Origin: Anisus vortex
Lineage: Eukaryota > Mollusca > Gastropoda > Planorbidae
Reading direction: 5' to 3'
Length of the DNA: 64,000 bases
Assembly: GCA_949126835.1 (NCBI GenBank)
Contig: OX421495.1
Span: forward strand, 23,284,533 to 23,348,532
The notes beneath the pieces were generated by a model, which saw nothing but the letters and a program-made list of their open reading frames with translations, was not told the DNA's origin and ran no database searches. The translations under genes and the position numbers were made by a program. Shown piece by piece: positions 1 to 11,807 of the stretch. Within the stretch, counting starts at the first letter, position 1. Each line of letters starts with the position of its first letter.

Positions 1-1180
1 TGTCTGTTGTTCTTTCAATTTGCTTATTAATTTAATGTGTCTGTTGTTCTATTAATTTGCCTATTGTTTCTATGTGTCTGTTGTTCTATCAATTTGTCTA
101 TTGTTTCTATGTGTCTGATGTTCTTTCAATTTGCTTATTAATTCTATGTGTCTGTTGTTCTATCAATTTGCCTATTGTTTCTATGTGTCCGTTGTTCTAT
201 CAATTTGCCTATTGTTTCTATGTGTCTGTTGTTCTATCAATTTGTCTATTGTTTCTATGTGTCTGTTGTTCTTTCAATTTGCTTATTAATTCTATGTGTC
301 TGTTGTTCTATCAATTTGTCTATTGTTTCTATGTGTCTGTTGTTCTTTCAATTTGCTTATTAATTCTATGTGTCCGTTGTTCTATCAATTTGCCTATTGT
401 TTCTATGTGTCCGTTGTTCTATCAATTTGCCTATTGTTTCTATGTGTCTGTTGTTCTATCAATTTGTCTATTGTTTCTATGTGTCTGTTGTTCTTTCAAT
501 TTGCTTATTAATTCTATGTGTCTGTTGTTCTATTAATTTGTCTATTGTTTCTATGTGTCTGTTTTTCTATCTATTTGTCTGTTGTTTCTATGTGTCTGTT
601 GTTCTCTCAATTTGCCTATTGTTTCTATGTGTCTGTTGTTCTATCAATTTGTCTATTGTTTCTATGTGTCTGTTGTTCTTTCAATTTGCTTATTAATTCT
701 ATGTGTCTGTTGTTCTATCAATTTGCCTATTGTTTCTATGTGTCTGTTGTTCTATTAATTTGCCTATTGTTTCTATGTGTCTGTTGTTCTATCAATTTGC
801 CTATTGTTTCTATGTGTCTGTTGTTCTATCAATTTGCCTATTGTTTCTAAGTGTCTGTTGTTCTATCAATTTGTCTATTGTTTCTATGTGTCTGTTGTTC
901 TATCAATTTGCCTATTGTTTCAATGTGTCTGTTGTTCTATCAATTTGCCTATTGTTTCTATGTGTCTGTTGTTCTATCAATTTGTCTATTGTTTCTATGT
1001 GTCTGTTGCTCTTTCAATTTGCTTATTAATTCTATGTGTCTGTTGTTCTATCAATTTGCCTATTGTTTCTATGTGTCTGTTGTTCTATCAATTTGCCTAT
1101 TGTTTCTATGTGTCTGTTGTTCTATCAATTTGTCTATTGTTTCTATGTGTCTGTTGTTCTATCAATTTGTCTATAGTTTT
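1..1180. repeat. 37-bp minisatellite array (about 32 copies)
   Basis: A unit of about 37 bp, built around TTCTATGTGTCTGTTGTTCT followed by ATCAATTTGCCTATTG, repeats from the left edge of the window to about 1180 with single-base variants (Cc/Ct, Gtct/Gcct). The array continues beyond the window. Three units are 111 bp, so every frame on the plus strand is open for long stretches; these frames encode only Cys/Leu/Phe/Val-rich repeats and are not genes. Flanking 1180-1340 is a degraded pyrimidine-rich TCTATCTGTCTG tract. Confidence 0.95.
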
Positions 1181-1491
1181 ATTTATCGGTTGTCCTATTT
1201 TTCTGACATGACATCTATCTGTCTGTTGTCTAAATGTTCCTTTTTTCTATCTATCTGCCTATTGTTCTATCTGTCTGTCTGTTTCATCTCTCCGCCAGTA
1301 TCTCTATATGGATGTCTGTCGTTTGTTGTCTCCGAAATATTTAATATGTTTAATTCAAAATAAATAAAAAAAAAGATGCAGCATTCTTTATTTTGATAGT
1401 TGCCTTCTATCCCATTAAAATTGTCGTTAAGCACCAGAAAGGCTTCACAACCCAATTCTGTTGAGCTCAAAGTCGTACACGTTCAGCTCAC

Positions 1492-1758
1492 CATTTTGGT
1501 CATGCATAACACAGACACCGGAGCAGACTGCCTCTCGTGGACAGTTGTCAGTGAGCCGCCATCGGCTGGTGGTTTGTGTCGGTTGCTGCGTCTAGCGAAT
1601 ATCAGATCTAGGTTGTTGGTGCTGAGCGGATTTTTAACGTCACTCAGGAAGTATGGCAGCAGGAGCCACACGTATCCACACGGCAGCCACACCAATATTG
1701 TGGACATAAAACACGGAGTGAATTCTGGCCAGTCGTTGTACCATAAACTCGTCAGGTT
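1492..1758 (-). CDS. ABCC/MRP-type transporter, N-terminal (TMD0) exon
   Basis: One open exon of 267 bp between an acceptor (ttctatag, 1759-1766) and a donor (ATG|GTGAGC). It reads NLTSLWYNDWPEFTPCF, then a hydrophobic segment STILVWLPCGYVWLLLPYFL. This resembles the start of TMD0 in ABCC1-type multidrug-resistance ATP-binding-cassette transporters, where a short N-terminus with 'PDFTxCF' runs into the first membrane helix 'TVLVWxPC..LW'. The rest of the exon (about 40 residues, polar) does not obviously match. No other ABCC exon is seen in the window; downstream exons would lie left of base 1. The 2-kb transposon at 1795-3804 begins only about 36 bp upstream of the acceptor. It could be the edge of a live gene or an isolated fragment. 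Confidence 0.5.
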
Positions 1759-1794
1759 CTATAGAAATTCCCAAAAGTTTGACATTTTGTATTT

Positions 1795-3804
1795 GAAGAC
1801 TACAGGGGAAAAAAGGCACATGTCACACATTTCCACTTTTGAGATAAATGAAATTTTGTCTTTGAAAGTCGCTATGTTTGTTCTTACTGTATTTCTTGGG
1901 ACACTAAGTGTTTTGTCTTAAAGATATATAACTTCTTTTGTATTCATGAGAAGTTCTCTGTCCAGATTGTATAATTTAATTAAATATGGAGGATTTAAAC
2001 CACCAGGGGGGGTCATGGACATGTGCCTTTTTTCCCCTTTACAGACCCCTCACTTGAGATATTCTTCTACAAGCTGAATTGCAATGTACTCAGTCATTGT
2101 AAAATGGATTATAATGCCTATTTTGCTGTGGTAAATTACTAGTTATGATGGAACTGAAGTTGATTTTGTTATTTTTGATGCCTGTACGATTGATTATTCA
2201 AATATTGACACACCATACCATAGCAGTTTTTTTTAACTTGTTTATTACAACAAAAATCATAGACTATTGACAGTGTGTGAGTTTGTTTTTTTTTTGTTGT
2301 TTTTTTTTACAATATTTTGATGAAATAAGGCTACGACTCCTCTTCCGAATCTGATTGTTCCTCATGGAGGTTGTTTGGCATGCTGCTATCATGAGGAAGA
2401 TTGTCACAAGCTCTCTCATATCTGCTGTCAGCTTTCGGACATGGTTGCTGTGCTCCCCTCGCTTGTCTTTTGGTGGGAATCTTGTAAGAAACACAAAGGA
2501 CCAGAATTGTGAGACCACAGACAAAAATTTCAGAGCAACAACAACAGTAAAACTACAAAAAGCACTAACATTAGCATACTACTATTTTGGGTTATGAGGA
2601 TTAGCTGCTGTTAGCATAACTAACTTTCGCTAATCTATTACAAATAGTTAGGGATTAGCGTTAGCGCTAACAGAAATTCATTAGGGATTAGCAAAACTCC
2701 ACTAAAATTCCCCTAACCGTTGTGTGTTTTATTTTTCCTCTTGCTCAAACTGATATTACTGGGGGTGGGAGGGGGGGGGCGGAGGACATTCATGTCAGCA
2801 ACTCGTAGCTTGCTGTCAGCCTGTCATAATATCTCGCAGTGCCTAGATTCACCAGCGGGTTGTGTAAACATAGGCTAAAAGTATAATAATAAGAATAGCC
2901 TGTCTGTATCATTATAATATATTACTCCTACTCCTACTACTACTACTACTTATAATAATAATAATAATAAACATGATTATAAACAGAATGAGAAGAACAA
3001 CAACAAAATTGACAATTTAATAATAATTATAGATCTAATAATCTAGATTGCTTACCAGTTTCTTTCAGTGCTGTCTGTAATGTCCTAACTCGCTTGTGAC
3101 TGATTCCAAAAACGGCAATAAATCCCTTGACACAGACATCTACTTCTTCAACTTTGTCATCCCGTTGAACCTTGATCTTGTAACTGTAGGATTTGTCTTT
3201 TGGTTTTGGATCTGTGCCATCTGTTTTTGGTCTTCTTCTTGCAACATTTAGCACACCAATAGTGTAGACAGAAAAGCGTCTTGATCGTCTTTGTTTTGAA
3301 GCTCATTAAAAGCAGTAATGAGGCGGTCTCTCTCTTCTCTTGTTGTGGCCTCAAAACATTTAAATCGTTTGCACTTACAGTCTTCTCTTGTTTGATGACT
3401 TGAAAGACGTACTTTCTTCAACTGATCTTTTTTTCTGCCAGATGATCGACGTTTTTTAGGCTTATTAGTAACGCATGGATTGTCTTGATCTGCCATTATT
3501 TTGAGTAGTGGAGTTAGTGGAGGTGTGTTTACAAAATGGAGGTTGTGGATTGGTTGAAGCTAGTCACATGACCTGCCTAGGAATTGTTGTTTGTGACATA
3601 GGCCTTTTTTCCCTTTTACAGTCTGGACTTGTGCCCTTTTTCCCCTGTATGCTTATTCTTTGGGTGTTTCTGTAGCGTTACATAGGCCTTTTTTGAGTTG
3701 GATTTTACTATTTTGCTAACCTTTGGGCTTATGTTTACATAGTAAGGGACATAACTCAAATAATTAGAAAATGTGACATGTGCCCTTTTTCCCCTGTGGT
3801 CTTC
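1795..3804. mobile_element. 2-kb TIR DNA transposon, internally decayed
   Basis: The ends are inverted repeats of about 33 bp: GAAGACTACAGGGGAAAAAA then GGCACATGTCACA on the left, and its near-perfect reverse complement ending CCCCTGTGGTCTTC on the right. ATTT flanks both ends and may be a 4-bp target duplication. The terminal motif (ACATGTGCCTTTTTTCCCC) recurs inside at about 2017, 3597, 3627, 3676 and 3775, so the end is iterated. The minus strand encodes fragments of one protein (see 3027-3496). The middle of the coding region is missing, so the copy is probably non-autonomous. The family is not identified. Confidence 0.8.
3027..3496 (-). pseudogene. Transposon-encoded protein, first exon, frameshifted
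   Basis: Starting at an ATG at 3496, the frame reads MADQDNPCVTNKPKKRRSSG, then a Lys-rich segment and CKCKRFKCFEATTREERDRL with clustered cysteines. It stops near 3250. The next frame continues with VCVKGFIAVFGISHKRVRTL up to a good donor (ACTG|GTAAGC, near 3053). The layout of a basic Cys-rich N-terminus, a helical segment, then 'vCkxfFLxxlgIsxkrVr' resembles N-termini of uncharacterised transposase-like proteins common in invertebrate genomes (from memory, family not named). One frameshift near 3250 splits it. A short acidic C-terminal remnant lies at about 2330-2500 on the same strand. Confidence 0.55.
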
Positions 3805-4252
3805 ATTTATCAAGACATAAAGATTCATGGAGTAAGAAAATTTGTATTAATACTGTTGTTAGCTATTTATTATGAAACATTGTTCTATTTTTATTATTTT
3901 ATTGTGAGTTTTTTTTTATATTTCTTTATGCGTAATAATAATCTCTGAGCAATACGTCTGAGGTATGACGTAGGTGTTAGTTAAGAAAGTGACGTGATAG
4001 TCTTGTTTTGTTTTCTAAAGATGATTGGCGTAATGTTATTTCTTTATAATCGCAAAGATATTTGTCTCTTGATTGTATAATATTAAAAGAAAAACAAAGA
4101 TTGGAGTTTTTCTGTTGCCTTCAATTATAGAACAATTATACTCCAAGAAATACCAAATAACATTTTTATGTCTATCCCACTTTGACCTAATGCCGTTAAT
4201 ACTTAACAATATCTGTTTATATAAGTTTTCTTTAAGCTGTTTATATCTGACC
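3805..4252. other. Unassigned AT-rich spacer
   Basis: No gene, repeat or RNA structure could be supported here. Short open frames are AT-rich chance frames. Confidence 0.6.
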
Positions 4253-4993
4253 CACTGATCTATAAATAGAATGGATTGCGCCTTCTTATTAAATTGGTTT
4301 GAGCAAAGTGAAGAAAGGCACTGATCTATAGAAGAAAGGGAAAACTAAAATTTTCCACTGCACTTACCGATATAAACAAAATTGTATCTAAAACTTACTG
4401 TTCCACTGATCTATAAAAATAGATCGGAACAGAATCTATGTTGCTGCCATTTTACACAATATGCATATGGATTGTTGCTGTCAAGCTTCTGACTTTTTAT
4501 TAATAATATAAAACTAACAATAATACGATCAAAAGAAAAGAAAAAGAAAACAAATACCAAACAATAAAAAAAGTGCATAATAAAAAAAGTAGACAGCAAT
4601 ATTTCGCAGTACGGAAAAACCCGGTCCCGAACGCATACTAAATTTGAAAGCATTTCAAAGGGACATCATTTGGAAACGGCGCACGTTTTATAACCTTAAC
4701 ATATGGTGATTAGAAATAGGTCTAAGTTTATTTTAAAAAATAAATTAACGAATTAAGCAATATTGTTGATAAAATAAAAATTTCTTTTGGAGGACGTTTC
4801 CAATTTATACATTTAACTTTTAACCCGATTAGTCAAACGGCTTAGGAGAATATAGAGCAGAAACAAACATCTAAATAAATAAACAAACTCACGGTAATTA
4901 TATATATTGATCAGTGACAATGGAAACAAAATGTCGGAAATTTCCTCAAGGATGTTACTTCCGAGCCTAATCCATTCTTTTAAGAGATCAGTG
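4253..4993. mobile_element. MITE family 'CACTGATCTATA', copy 1
   Basis: Non-coding element of about 740 bp with inverted ends: CACTGATCTATAAATAGAAT on the left and the reverse complement ending AGATCAGTG on the right. It is flanked by ATCTGACC on both sides, an 8-bp direct repeat (9 bp if one C was lost on the left). It is about 90 percent alike along its length to the copy at 8863-9592. The target-duplication length of 8-9 bp fits hAT or Mutator-like elements. An internal CACTGATCTATA direct repeat lies at about 4320 and 4403. Confidence 0.85.
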
Positions 4994-5139
4994 ATCTGAC
5001 CCTATTGACAAGTCTTAATGAGGCGTGACCTTTTCAAATGGAAGAGGTCAGGTGCTTCCGGTTCTTTTTTTAAATTGTTTATTTTATTTTTTTAAGCATT
5101 TCTGTAAACAAACAAAGCATGCTTTAGCTGGTGTTTGAC

Positions 5140-5640
5140 AATTGATTTCAACCTCGACGGCCAGTTCTAATCTTTTAAAAATATACAAAGGCTACAATAT
5201 TAGTTATGAGGAATCCGTTTTTAACATCAAAAGGGAGTAGGCGATAATTAATACTCAAAGTGTTAGTTGCGTAAAGTTAAATTAAGATTTGTTTATAAAA
5301 TAAATTAGTCAAGAGTTGCGTCCTTGGTTATTAAAAAAACGAAAATTATTTTGCATCAAGCAATATGTTTGAGGTTATAAATAGGTGATTCTTCACGCTA
5401 TACATTCACAATTCATCGTTTTCTTTTGGCAATATCTTTTGGAAATGAAATAACATTTAATCTCTTAGGCCTACATCTTTTGGTACAATCAGTAACGTAG
5501 CACACAGATGTGATTTTTTAATTAAAGGATCGAATAAGACCGGAAATGTTTTTCTTGTCGACCTTTTATGCATGCATAAATCGTTAAGACTTGTCAATTA
5601 TACATAATATATTTTGTGTTAGTTGTTCAATTCGATGCTA
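5140..5640 (-). mobile_element. THAP-encoding transposon remnant, copy 1
   Basis: Read on the minus strand, the segment around 5400-5520 encodes SVCYVTDCTKRCRPKRLN then ISFPKD and a KR-rich run. This is the N-terminal C-x3-C and 'FPxD' region of a THAP zinc-finger DNA-binding domain, as found in P-element-like and other THAP transposases. The flanking non-coding sequence (5160-5250 and 5530-5600) is also shared, in opposite orientation, with 55390-55870. Only the N-terminal part is seen; stops follow. Confidence 0.6.
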
Positions 5641-5818
5641 AGAAAAAATTGCCAATTAAAGCCTACTTTCTTAAATAATAATATTTACTTAGCACACGTA
5701 TTGTAGTATACTAACCAGTATAGGTCCTCCGCAGAATTCTTCAAATTGACTGAAATTCATTTCACCAAGAAATTTCGGTCTTTCCTATTTAGATATAGTC
5801 CTAAAATACAAAAAAAAA

Positions 5819-6025
5819 AGTTTTTAAAGGTTACGTTGATTATAGAGTTATCTTATATTGATAACTTTACTACATTCTGACATATAAAAGTTTTCAAAGG
5901 CTACGTCGAATATAGAGTTAACATATATTGATAACTTTGCTACATTCTGACATATACAAGTTTTCAAAGGCTACGTCGATTATAGAGTTATCTTATATTG
6001 ATAACTTTACTACATTCTGACATTG
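5819..6025. repeat. 70-bp tandem repeat, three copies
   Basis: Three units start at 5819, 5889 and 5959, each beginning AGTTTTCAAAGGCTACGTCG and containing TTGATAACTTT and CTACATTCTGACAT. The first unit is slightly diverged. Confidence 0.9.
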
Positions 6026-7324
6026 TTTGATGGAAATTCTGTCTTATTTTAAGAAACCGTGTTATAGCTGGCAACACTAATATTAAAGAATAGTAAAATA
6101 CATTTGAATGTCCTTGAGTGATGGAGTTTGTCGGTCAGAGTATTGTCTGCTAAGATGTAGGCCTATACTAATTTATAATCCTTACTACTCCCATCGTCAC
6201 AAGTTGTCACAAAAAGTCAGAACACCAGGGACCTGTCCAATATGACGTAACAGAACAATTCCCCTCCTCCGCAAAAAAAAAACTATCATATTTTCAATTT
6301 CAAAATTAGCATGTGTTCTATTCATTTGTATCGTCATTGTCGTATATGTTTTACAAACAAATATACATACTTAACTTAATTAAGTTTAACTTGTTAAACT
6401 AGAAACTTCATTTAAAGACGTACATTTATTACTTGTCGTCACATTGTTTAAACAGCCCCTCCCCCTATGGTCACATATCGTCACAAAAGTGTGCTCCCCC
6501 TCTTTTCCTTTGGGAAAGACGTCAGAAACCTGGTTCGAACATCACACACACACACACACGCACAAACACAACGCTCCAATTCTTTTATGAAGTAACATGT
6601 CGATTTAAAACAACAACAAAACAACGAACCTTGTCAACACACACTCAATTAGCAAAGTATTATTCCTTCTTAGAGTAACACACGGATTATAATGAATACA
6701 ATATTTCTAAATGTAGGCCTCATTGGTGTGTAGCCTAACTAGAACATCTCTATGATATTATTCCTATGTTGTGTGGAGAAGTTGTTCAAAGCCTATTACA
6801 AGTGATGAAAAAGGTTGTGCTGGCATTCAGGCAGATATCTATTGTTTGGTCTGCATGATGTTAACTGGCTTCATTGAGAAAGAAAAAAATGTCCATCCTT
6901 TATTGCCTATGTCTTTAAATGATACGCTTCTACGTTCTAAGTCCTGCATATGACACGACTAGCGCTTCTAATTAATATGCTAGATCATGTTTCCTCTAAA
7001 TTTTATCTACAAGAAATAAGGCTTTTTTTCCCTTCTAGAAGACTTGTTTAAATCTGATGTAAAGAACAGATTATGTTATTTGTGTTTATGTCCAAAGTAA
7101 AGGGAAGTGTGTTCATGTTTAGATTAGTGTGTAATTCTAGGCTACTTATGATACTCAAAAATAAACTTAATGGCTATAGTAATGTAGATCGAATTTGTGT
7201 TCTATCTCGTCTTAAACTACTGACATCTACTTGGTTTATATTAAATTCTCTTTATAAAGGCGATTGACTTGTTTCCCGTCGAGCTATCGAGCTACGAGGT
7301 TATTCTTTTAAATTTTAAGCCACA
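6026..7324. other. Unassigned AT-rich region with a CA microsatellite
   Basis: No gene is supported. A short (CA)n run lies near 6543-6560. The short open frames at 6433-6678, 6771-6953 and 7073-7267 show no splice context or recognisable protein. Confidence 0.5.
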
Positions 7325-7621
7325 CAGTGGCGTACTTAGGCATATTCCACATGTTCCATTGGAACAGGGGCCCCCTTAATGGGGCAAAAAAAGGCCCCCC
7401 CACGGATCACAAATAGAATTTTTTCAGTGACATATCCCAATTCTTTTGTTGAAAATGTAAAATAAAATTCAGTTATTTCCCTACAATTTTAAGCGCTCCA
7501 GTCCAACCAAGCTAAAGGCAACATAAAAGTTATCATTTTTCAGAATGTAACAAGAATTAACGGCACCTTTTTTTAGGTACATTTGGGAACAGGAACCCCC
7601 ACAATCCTAAATACGGCCCTG
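7325..7621. mobile_element. hAT-like MITE (297 bp)
   Basis: The ends are CAGTGGCGTACTTAGG and, as reverse complement of the right end, CAGGGCCGTATTTAGG. The flanks are AAGCCACA on the left and AAGCCACT on the right, an 8-bp duplication with one mismatch. Short 'CAG...CTG' ends plus an 8-bp duplication are typical of hAT elements. It is non-coding. Confidence 0.8.
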
Positions 7622-7849
7622 AAGCCACTTGCTCCCTAACCCAAAAATTCAGTTTTAAGTTGTGTTTTTTTGTTTTTCGTTAAATTTTATGTTAAGCATT
7701 TAAAATCCTTTTTGAAAGTAACTGTCTGACATACTTACCTCTATTCAAATTTTTTTTTTTTTACTATTAGTGTCACTTTTGTTTTTTTCTTTCACGGAGC
7801 CTTATATAGATCAATGCTTTCTTGGTTACTTTCTTGGTCAAAAACAAAA

Positions 7850-8236
7850 TCGGGAGATTTATAGTTTACAAAAAAAAAAAAAGATTAAAATGTACAGCAT
7901 TTTTATAACGACTTTTGTTCTTATATAGCGTGATACTTTCCTTATATGGTGCTAGATCTAGAAGGTACTTGCATTGTCGATACATGATACGCAACATGCA
8001 GCACCATCTGTGAGACGACCTTGTGAACATAAACTTGTTGACATAAATAAAACTAACAGAAGCTGAATTTACATGTTGCGCCAACAGATGGCGTTACTTC
8101 AGTACTTGAGCCAAGCTCGTAACATTATTTTGTCAAAACCGGGACAGAATTGGGTCTTGTTGGAATGTCGGTACAAGAAGGTCCATAACGGTGACGGTTG
8201 CGATACATCGGGACGGATGACAACCCTAATTACAAC
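7850..8236 (-). mobile_element. 'TAGGGTTGCCAT' element, partial copy
   Basis: On the minus strand, 8236 downward begins TAGGGTTGTCATCCGTCCC and continues with 'GTTATGGACCTTCTTG', 'CCAACAAGACCCAATT' and 'ACGAGCTTGGCTCAAGTA'. The same blocks occur in the same order from 36805 on the plus strand. The far end near 7850 could not be fixed. Confidence 0.6.
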
Positions 8237-8862
8237 TCTCTTTAGTATCAGAATAGGAGGAGGTCTTTCCACGAAGGAGTCTGCTCGTTGAGGAATTCGA
8301 CTGGATAGTTTACTGCATCATCTGAATTGTTTGTGTTTGCTTGTGTGTAATATTGTTTGTACGGTAGGGGCAGAGAGACATCCAGACAGACACCTTCAGG
8401 AGTCGGCTTAAGACTCGCCTATATTCCAGTAGCAGTATTCACCTGTAGGCTACATATACACATTTTCGTCTGTTCTTCGTTGTTTGCACTCTGTAAATGT
8501 CGTCAGCGCATAGAACTGTCCTCAACAGGATATGCGCTATACAAGCACTATTATTATTATTATAGTTTTCCTACATAAACGCTAATGGTAGCAACCTATT
8601 TAAAGGAAAAAGAAAATCAATGTAATGGCTTAAAGATTAAAGTTGTGTGAGTACAGGATACTTTTTCATTAGCCGAGATTTCAACTGGAGACCACATATG
8701 GAGATCCAACGCGCTGTCCCCCACAATTAACACAATGTATAGCCTGCCTTTCTAATTACAACAACATTATAAAAGCAATACGAATAACATTTAAAAAATG
8801 AGAGAGAGAGAGAGAGAGAGAAAGGAAGAGAGAAAGAGAGCGCGAAATAATTTAGCCAATGC
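8237..8862. other. Unassigned region with GA microsatellite
   Basis: No gene is supported. A GA run lies at about 8799-8822, followed by a degraded GA tract to 8843 just before the second CACTGATCTATA element. Confidence 0.5.
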
Positions 8863-9592
8863 CACTGATCTATAAAAAGAATGGATTGCGGCTTCTTAAT
8901 AAACTGGTTTGAGCAAAGTGAAGAAAAGCACTGATCTATAGAAGAAAGGAAAAACTGAAAATGTCCACTGCACATACCGATATAAACAAAATTGTGTCTA
9001 AAATTTACTGTGCCACTAAACTATAAATAGATCGGAACAGAATCTATGTTGCTGCCATTTTACACAATATGCATATGAATTGTTGCTGTCAAACTTCCCA
9101 CTTCTAATTAAAAATATAAAACTAACAATAATACGATCAAAAGAAAACAAATACCAAAAGATAAAAAAAGTTAATAATAAAAAAAGTAGACAGCAATATT
9201 TCGCAGTATGGGAAAACCCGGTCCCGAAACACACAAAATTTGAACGCATTTCAAATGAACATCATTTGGAAACTGCGCGCATTGTATAACCTTAACATAC
9301 GGTGATTAGTAATAGGTATAAGTTTATTTTAACAAATAAATTAACGAATTAAGCAATATTGTTGAAAAAATAAAACTTTTTTTTTGGCTGACGTTTCCGA
9401 TTTATACATTTAACTTTTAACCCGATTAGTCAAACGGCTCAAGAGAATTTAGAGCAGAAACAAACATCTAAAATAAATAAACAAACTCACGGTAAATATA
9501 TATTTATTGATCAGTGCAGTGGAAACAAAATGTCGGAAATTTCTTCAAAAATTTTACTTCCATGCCCTATCCATTCTTTTTATAGATCAGTG
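8863..9592. mobile_element. MITE family 'CACTGATCTATA', copy 2
   Basis: 730-bp copy with inverted ends CACTGATCTATAAAAAGAAT and, on the right, ATTCTTTTTATAGATCAGTG. The 9-bp sequence AGCCAATGC stands immediately outside both ends (8854-8862 and 9593-9601), a clean target duplication. It matches 4253-4993 along its whole length. It has no coding potential. Confidence 0.9.
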
Positions 9593-9939
9593 AGCCAATG
9601 CCAATACACATGTATTTAATTATTTGTAAGGTATAATCTTTTTTACGAAGGATCTTCATCTCTTAAAACACTTTAATCTACGCACTTGGGACGCAAAATT
9701 TAAAACCGGGTTTTCCCATTCCGGACACGTACACACCTTTCCCTTAGCTCAGTCAACAGCGACCGTTATCCATAAGGCGTCACATCGGAAATTTACAGTA
9801 AGCAATTTCTTGGTAGGTTTTTCTTATATCTAAGTAAGTAACACAAATATTTTAAGTAGCCTCAATACTAATACTGGAACACTTTTCTTTTCCTATTTTC
9901 TCTTTTACCTAAAAAACTGAAATGCTATCTCACATGATG

Positions 9940-10460
9940 GTCTATAATGATTCTGTATACTAGAAAAATGCATCTTCTGTATGGAACCCATTAACTAAAG
10001 AAAACATTAAAAATTAAAATAAATTCATTTAAGAGTTGCAAGGTTAATTACTGGCGAATATTCACAACTGACAATTGATTAATAGTGGAGAATACGGGTC
10101 CACGAGATATTTTCGTGTGTCATATGTTCAAATTAAAGGTCTTCTTGTCCTGATTACAAAACAGTTGGTTTCATTTAACTCATTTAACATTGCATTTCTG
10201 TATTTTTTTAAATATAATTTTGAAATTTTGGTAATTTTGTGTGTTTTGTGAAATATATATTTCTTCCCGAGTGGTATCCAGGCTTGGAATGGGTTGCCTG
10301 AACAAACCAGGAAAACCAGTAACTTAACATGATTTAAAACATTAATAGAAATGCAGGACTAGACTCTAACCACGAATGTGCGTAGGACGCAATAATGTTA
10401 TTTATAGAAAGAGCATCTGTAATGCATAAGTATAAGATAAGATATAAAGGTACACTTAAG
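9940..10460 (+). mobile_element. Non-LTR retrotransposon 3' fragment, copy 1
   Basis: Degenerate 3' end of a LINE. The blocks TGGAACCCATTAACTAA, AAATATTCACAACTGAC-like and GAATGGGTTGCCTGAACAAA then CCAGGAAAACCAGTAA are shared with 37985-38420 (plus) and 51185-51640 (minus). In the best copy they encode the end of a reverse-transcriptase ORF. An ATAAGATAAGATA-like tail follows near 10430. Frames are broken. Confidence 0.7.
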
Positions 10461-10469
10461 ACCCTTTCC

Positions 10470-11800
10470 CCAGCAACTGGGTGTAATCCACCCTGTAGAC
10501 TAGTCAGTTGCCGGACTTTATTGAATTGCTGTTATTGTTAAAAGTTGAAGGCTTAAGGTAGGCTACTTATAGTTATAGGTCTATAAGTTATGACTAAGCT
10601 ATTACTTATAACTTTCAAGAGTTAAAAGTTATAAGACTATAACTTCAGTCATCTTTCAATAGGGAGTTTATTACTTTTTAACCTTCGACAACACAGATAG
10701 ACTGGCAATACCAACATAGTGTTTACATAGTAACACTACACTCAAACTCATTGATGCATACATCATACCGATATAAATCCTTAGATGGACGAGTCACAAT
10801 TTTAAAAAGATAAGAAACACGGCTACACCATATAACACCTCAAAGAAACAGCTACACCGATGCAAAACAACCAAACCAACACAAGGGCCAACGAACACTG
10901 TGATCTATTTAAAAAAAAACACAATCAGGCCCTTCACGTAAAAACATAATTACACAAACAAACAAAGAACTAATATAAAAAGAACAAGAGATCTGAGAAA
11001 GGCTCCACATTATCTAAGACCCTCTATTCCCCAACACAGTGCCACAAAGATGACGAAAACTAATAAAATGCATGAACACATAAATCATAGATACAAGAAA
11101 AATTATTGCCCTTCAAACCTTCAATACCAGACAAACCCACTGACATTAGCTTAACTTTAGAAGATACCCATACCACAAAAAGCCAACTAAAAAAAATAAA
11201 TAAAAAAAAAAACATGGAAAAGACTGCCCGACAACTTTGTTCACACTTTCAGCAGATATAGTCTAGCACTACTACTTACAACCTTCCAAGAAGCATACCA
11301 AAGACAACCAATACCTGAATCCACCACTGAAGCTTACGTAACATTAAAACTGGTACCAAAAAACAAAGTATATTTAAGGAAATAGAAAAGAAATTAACTT
11401 GTATAAAAGTACAGAACACACACAATCTTTTGGCGAGTCACCAGCATCAATAAACACATTTTACTCAAACAAATATATATCGTGCAACAACATTACAACA
11501 ATTCCAACACATAATCGAATCAACAAAACAGGCTTGTTGGTGACTTGAGAATTTCTTCCTTTCTCTCCCGCTTAAAAACAACATGAGTCTGCATTATTAG
11601 ACAATGGTGAATCAGTATAAATATTTCCTTATCTTTCAAATAGGCAAACTTCTTGGATACTTAGGCGTGACAGGAAACGTGAGTGAACTGTAAGTTACAT
11701 TATTTAAGTGAAGAGTTTATAATTCATATTGTATGTCTAGGTACATGCCATTAAACATTAAGTGCTTAATTTTGATACAAAGATTATGAGTTTAGGTTAA
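10470..11800. other. A- and C-rich unassigned stretch, possible old retroelement
   Basis: The plus strand from about 10640 to 11550 is unusually rich in ACA/CAA with many stops in all frames. Short runs in one frame suggest a decayed ORF, but I could not recognise a family. No gene is supported. Confidence 0.3.
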
Positions 11801-11807
11801 TTAGAAG

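Noticed and set aside
57..1363. Long plus-strand open frames rich in Cys, Leu and Val
   Set aside because: They are translations of the 37-bp minisatellite; three units make 111 bp, so all three frames stay open. No start context, splice sites or non-repeat coding sequence.
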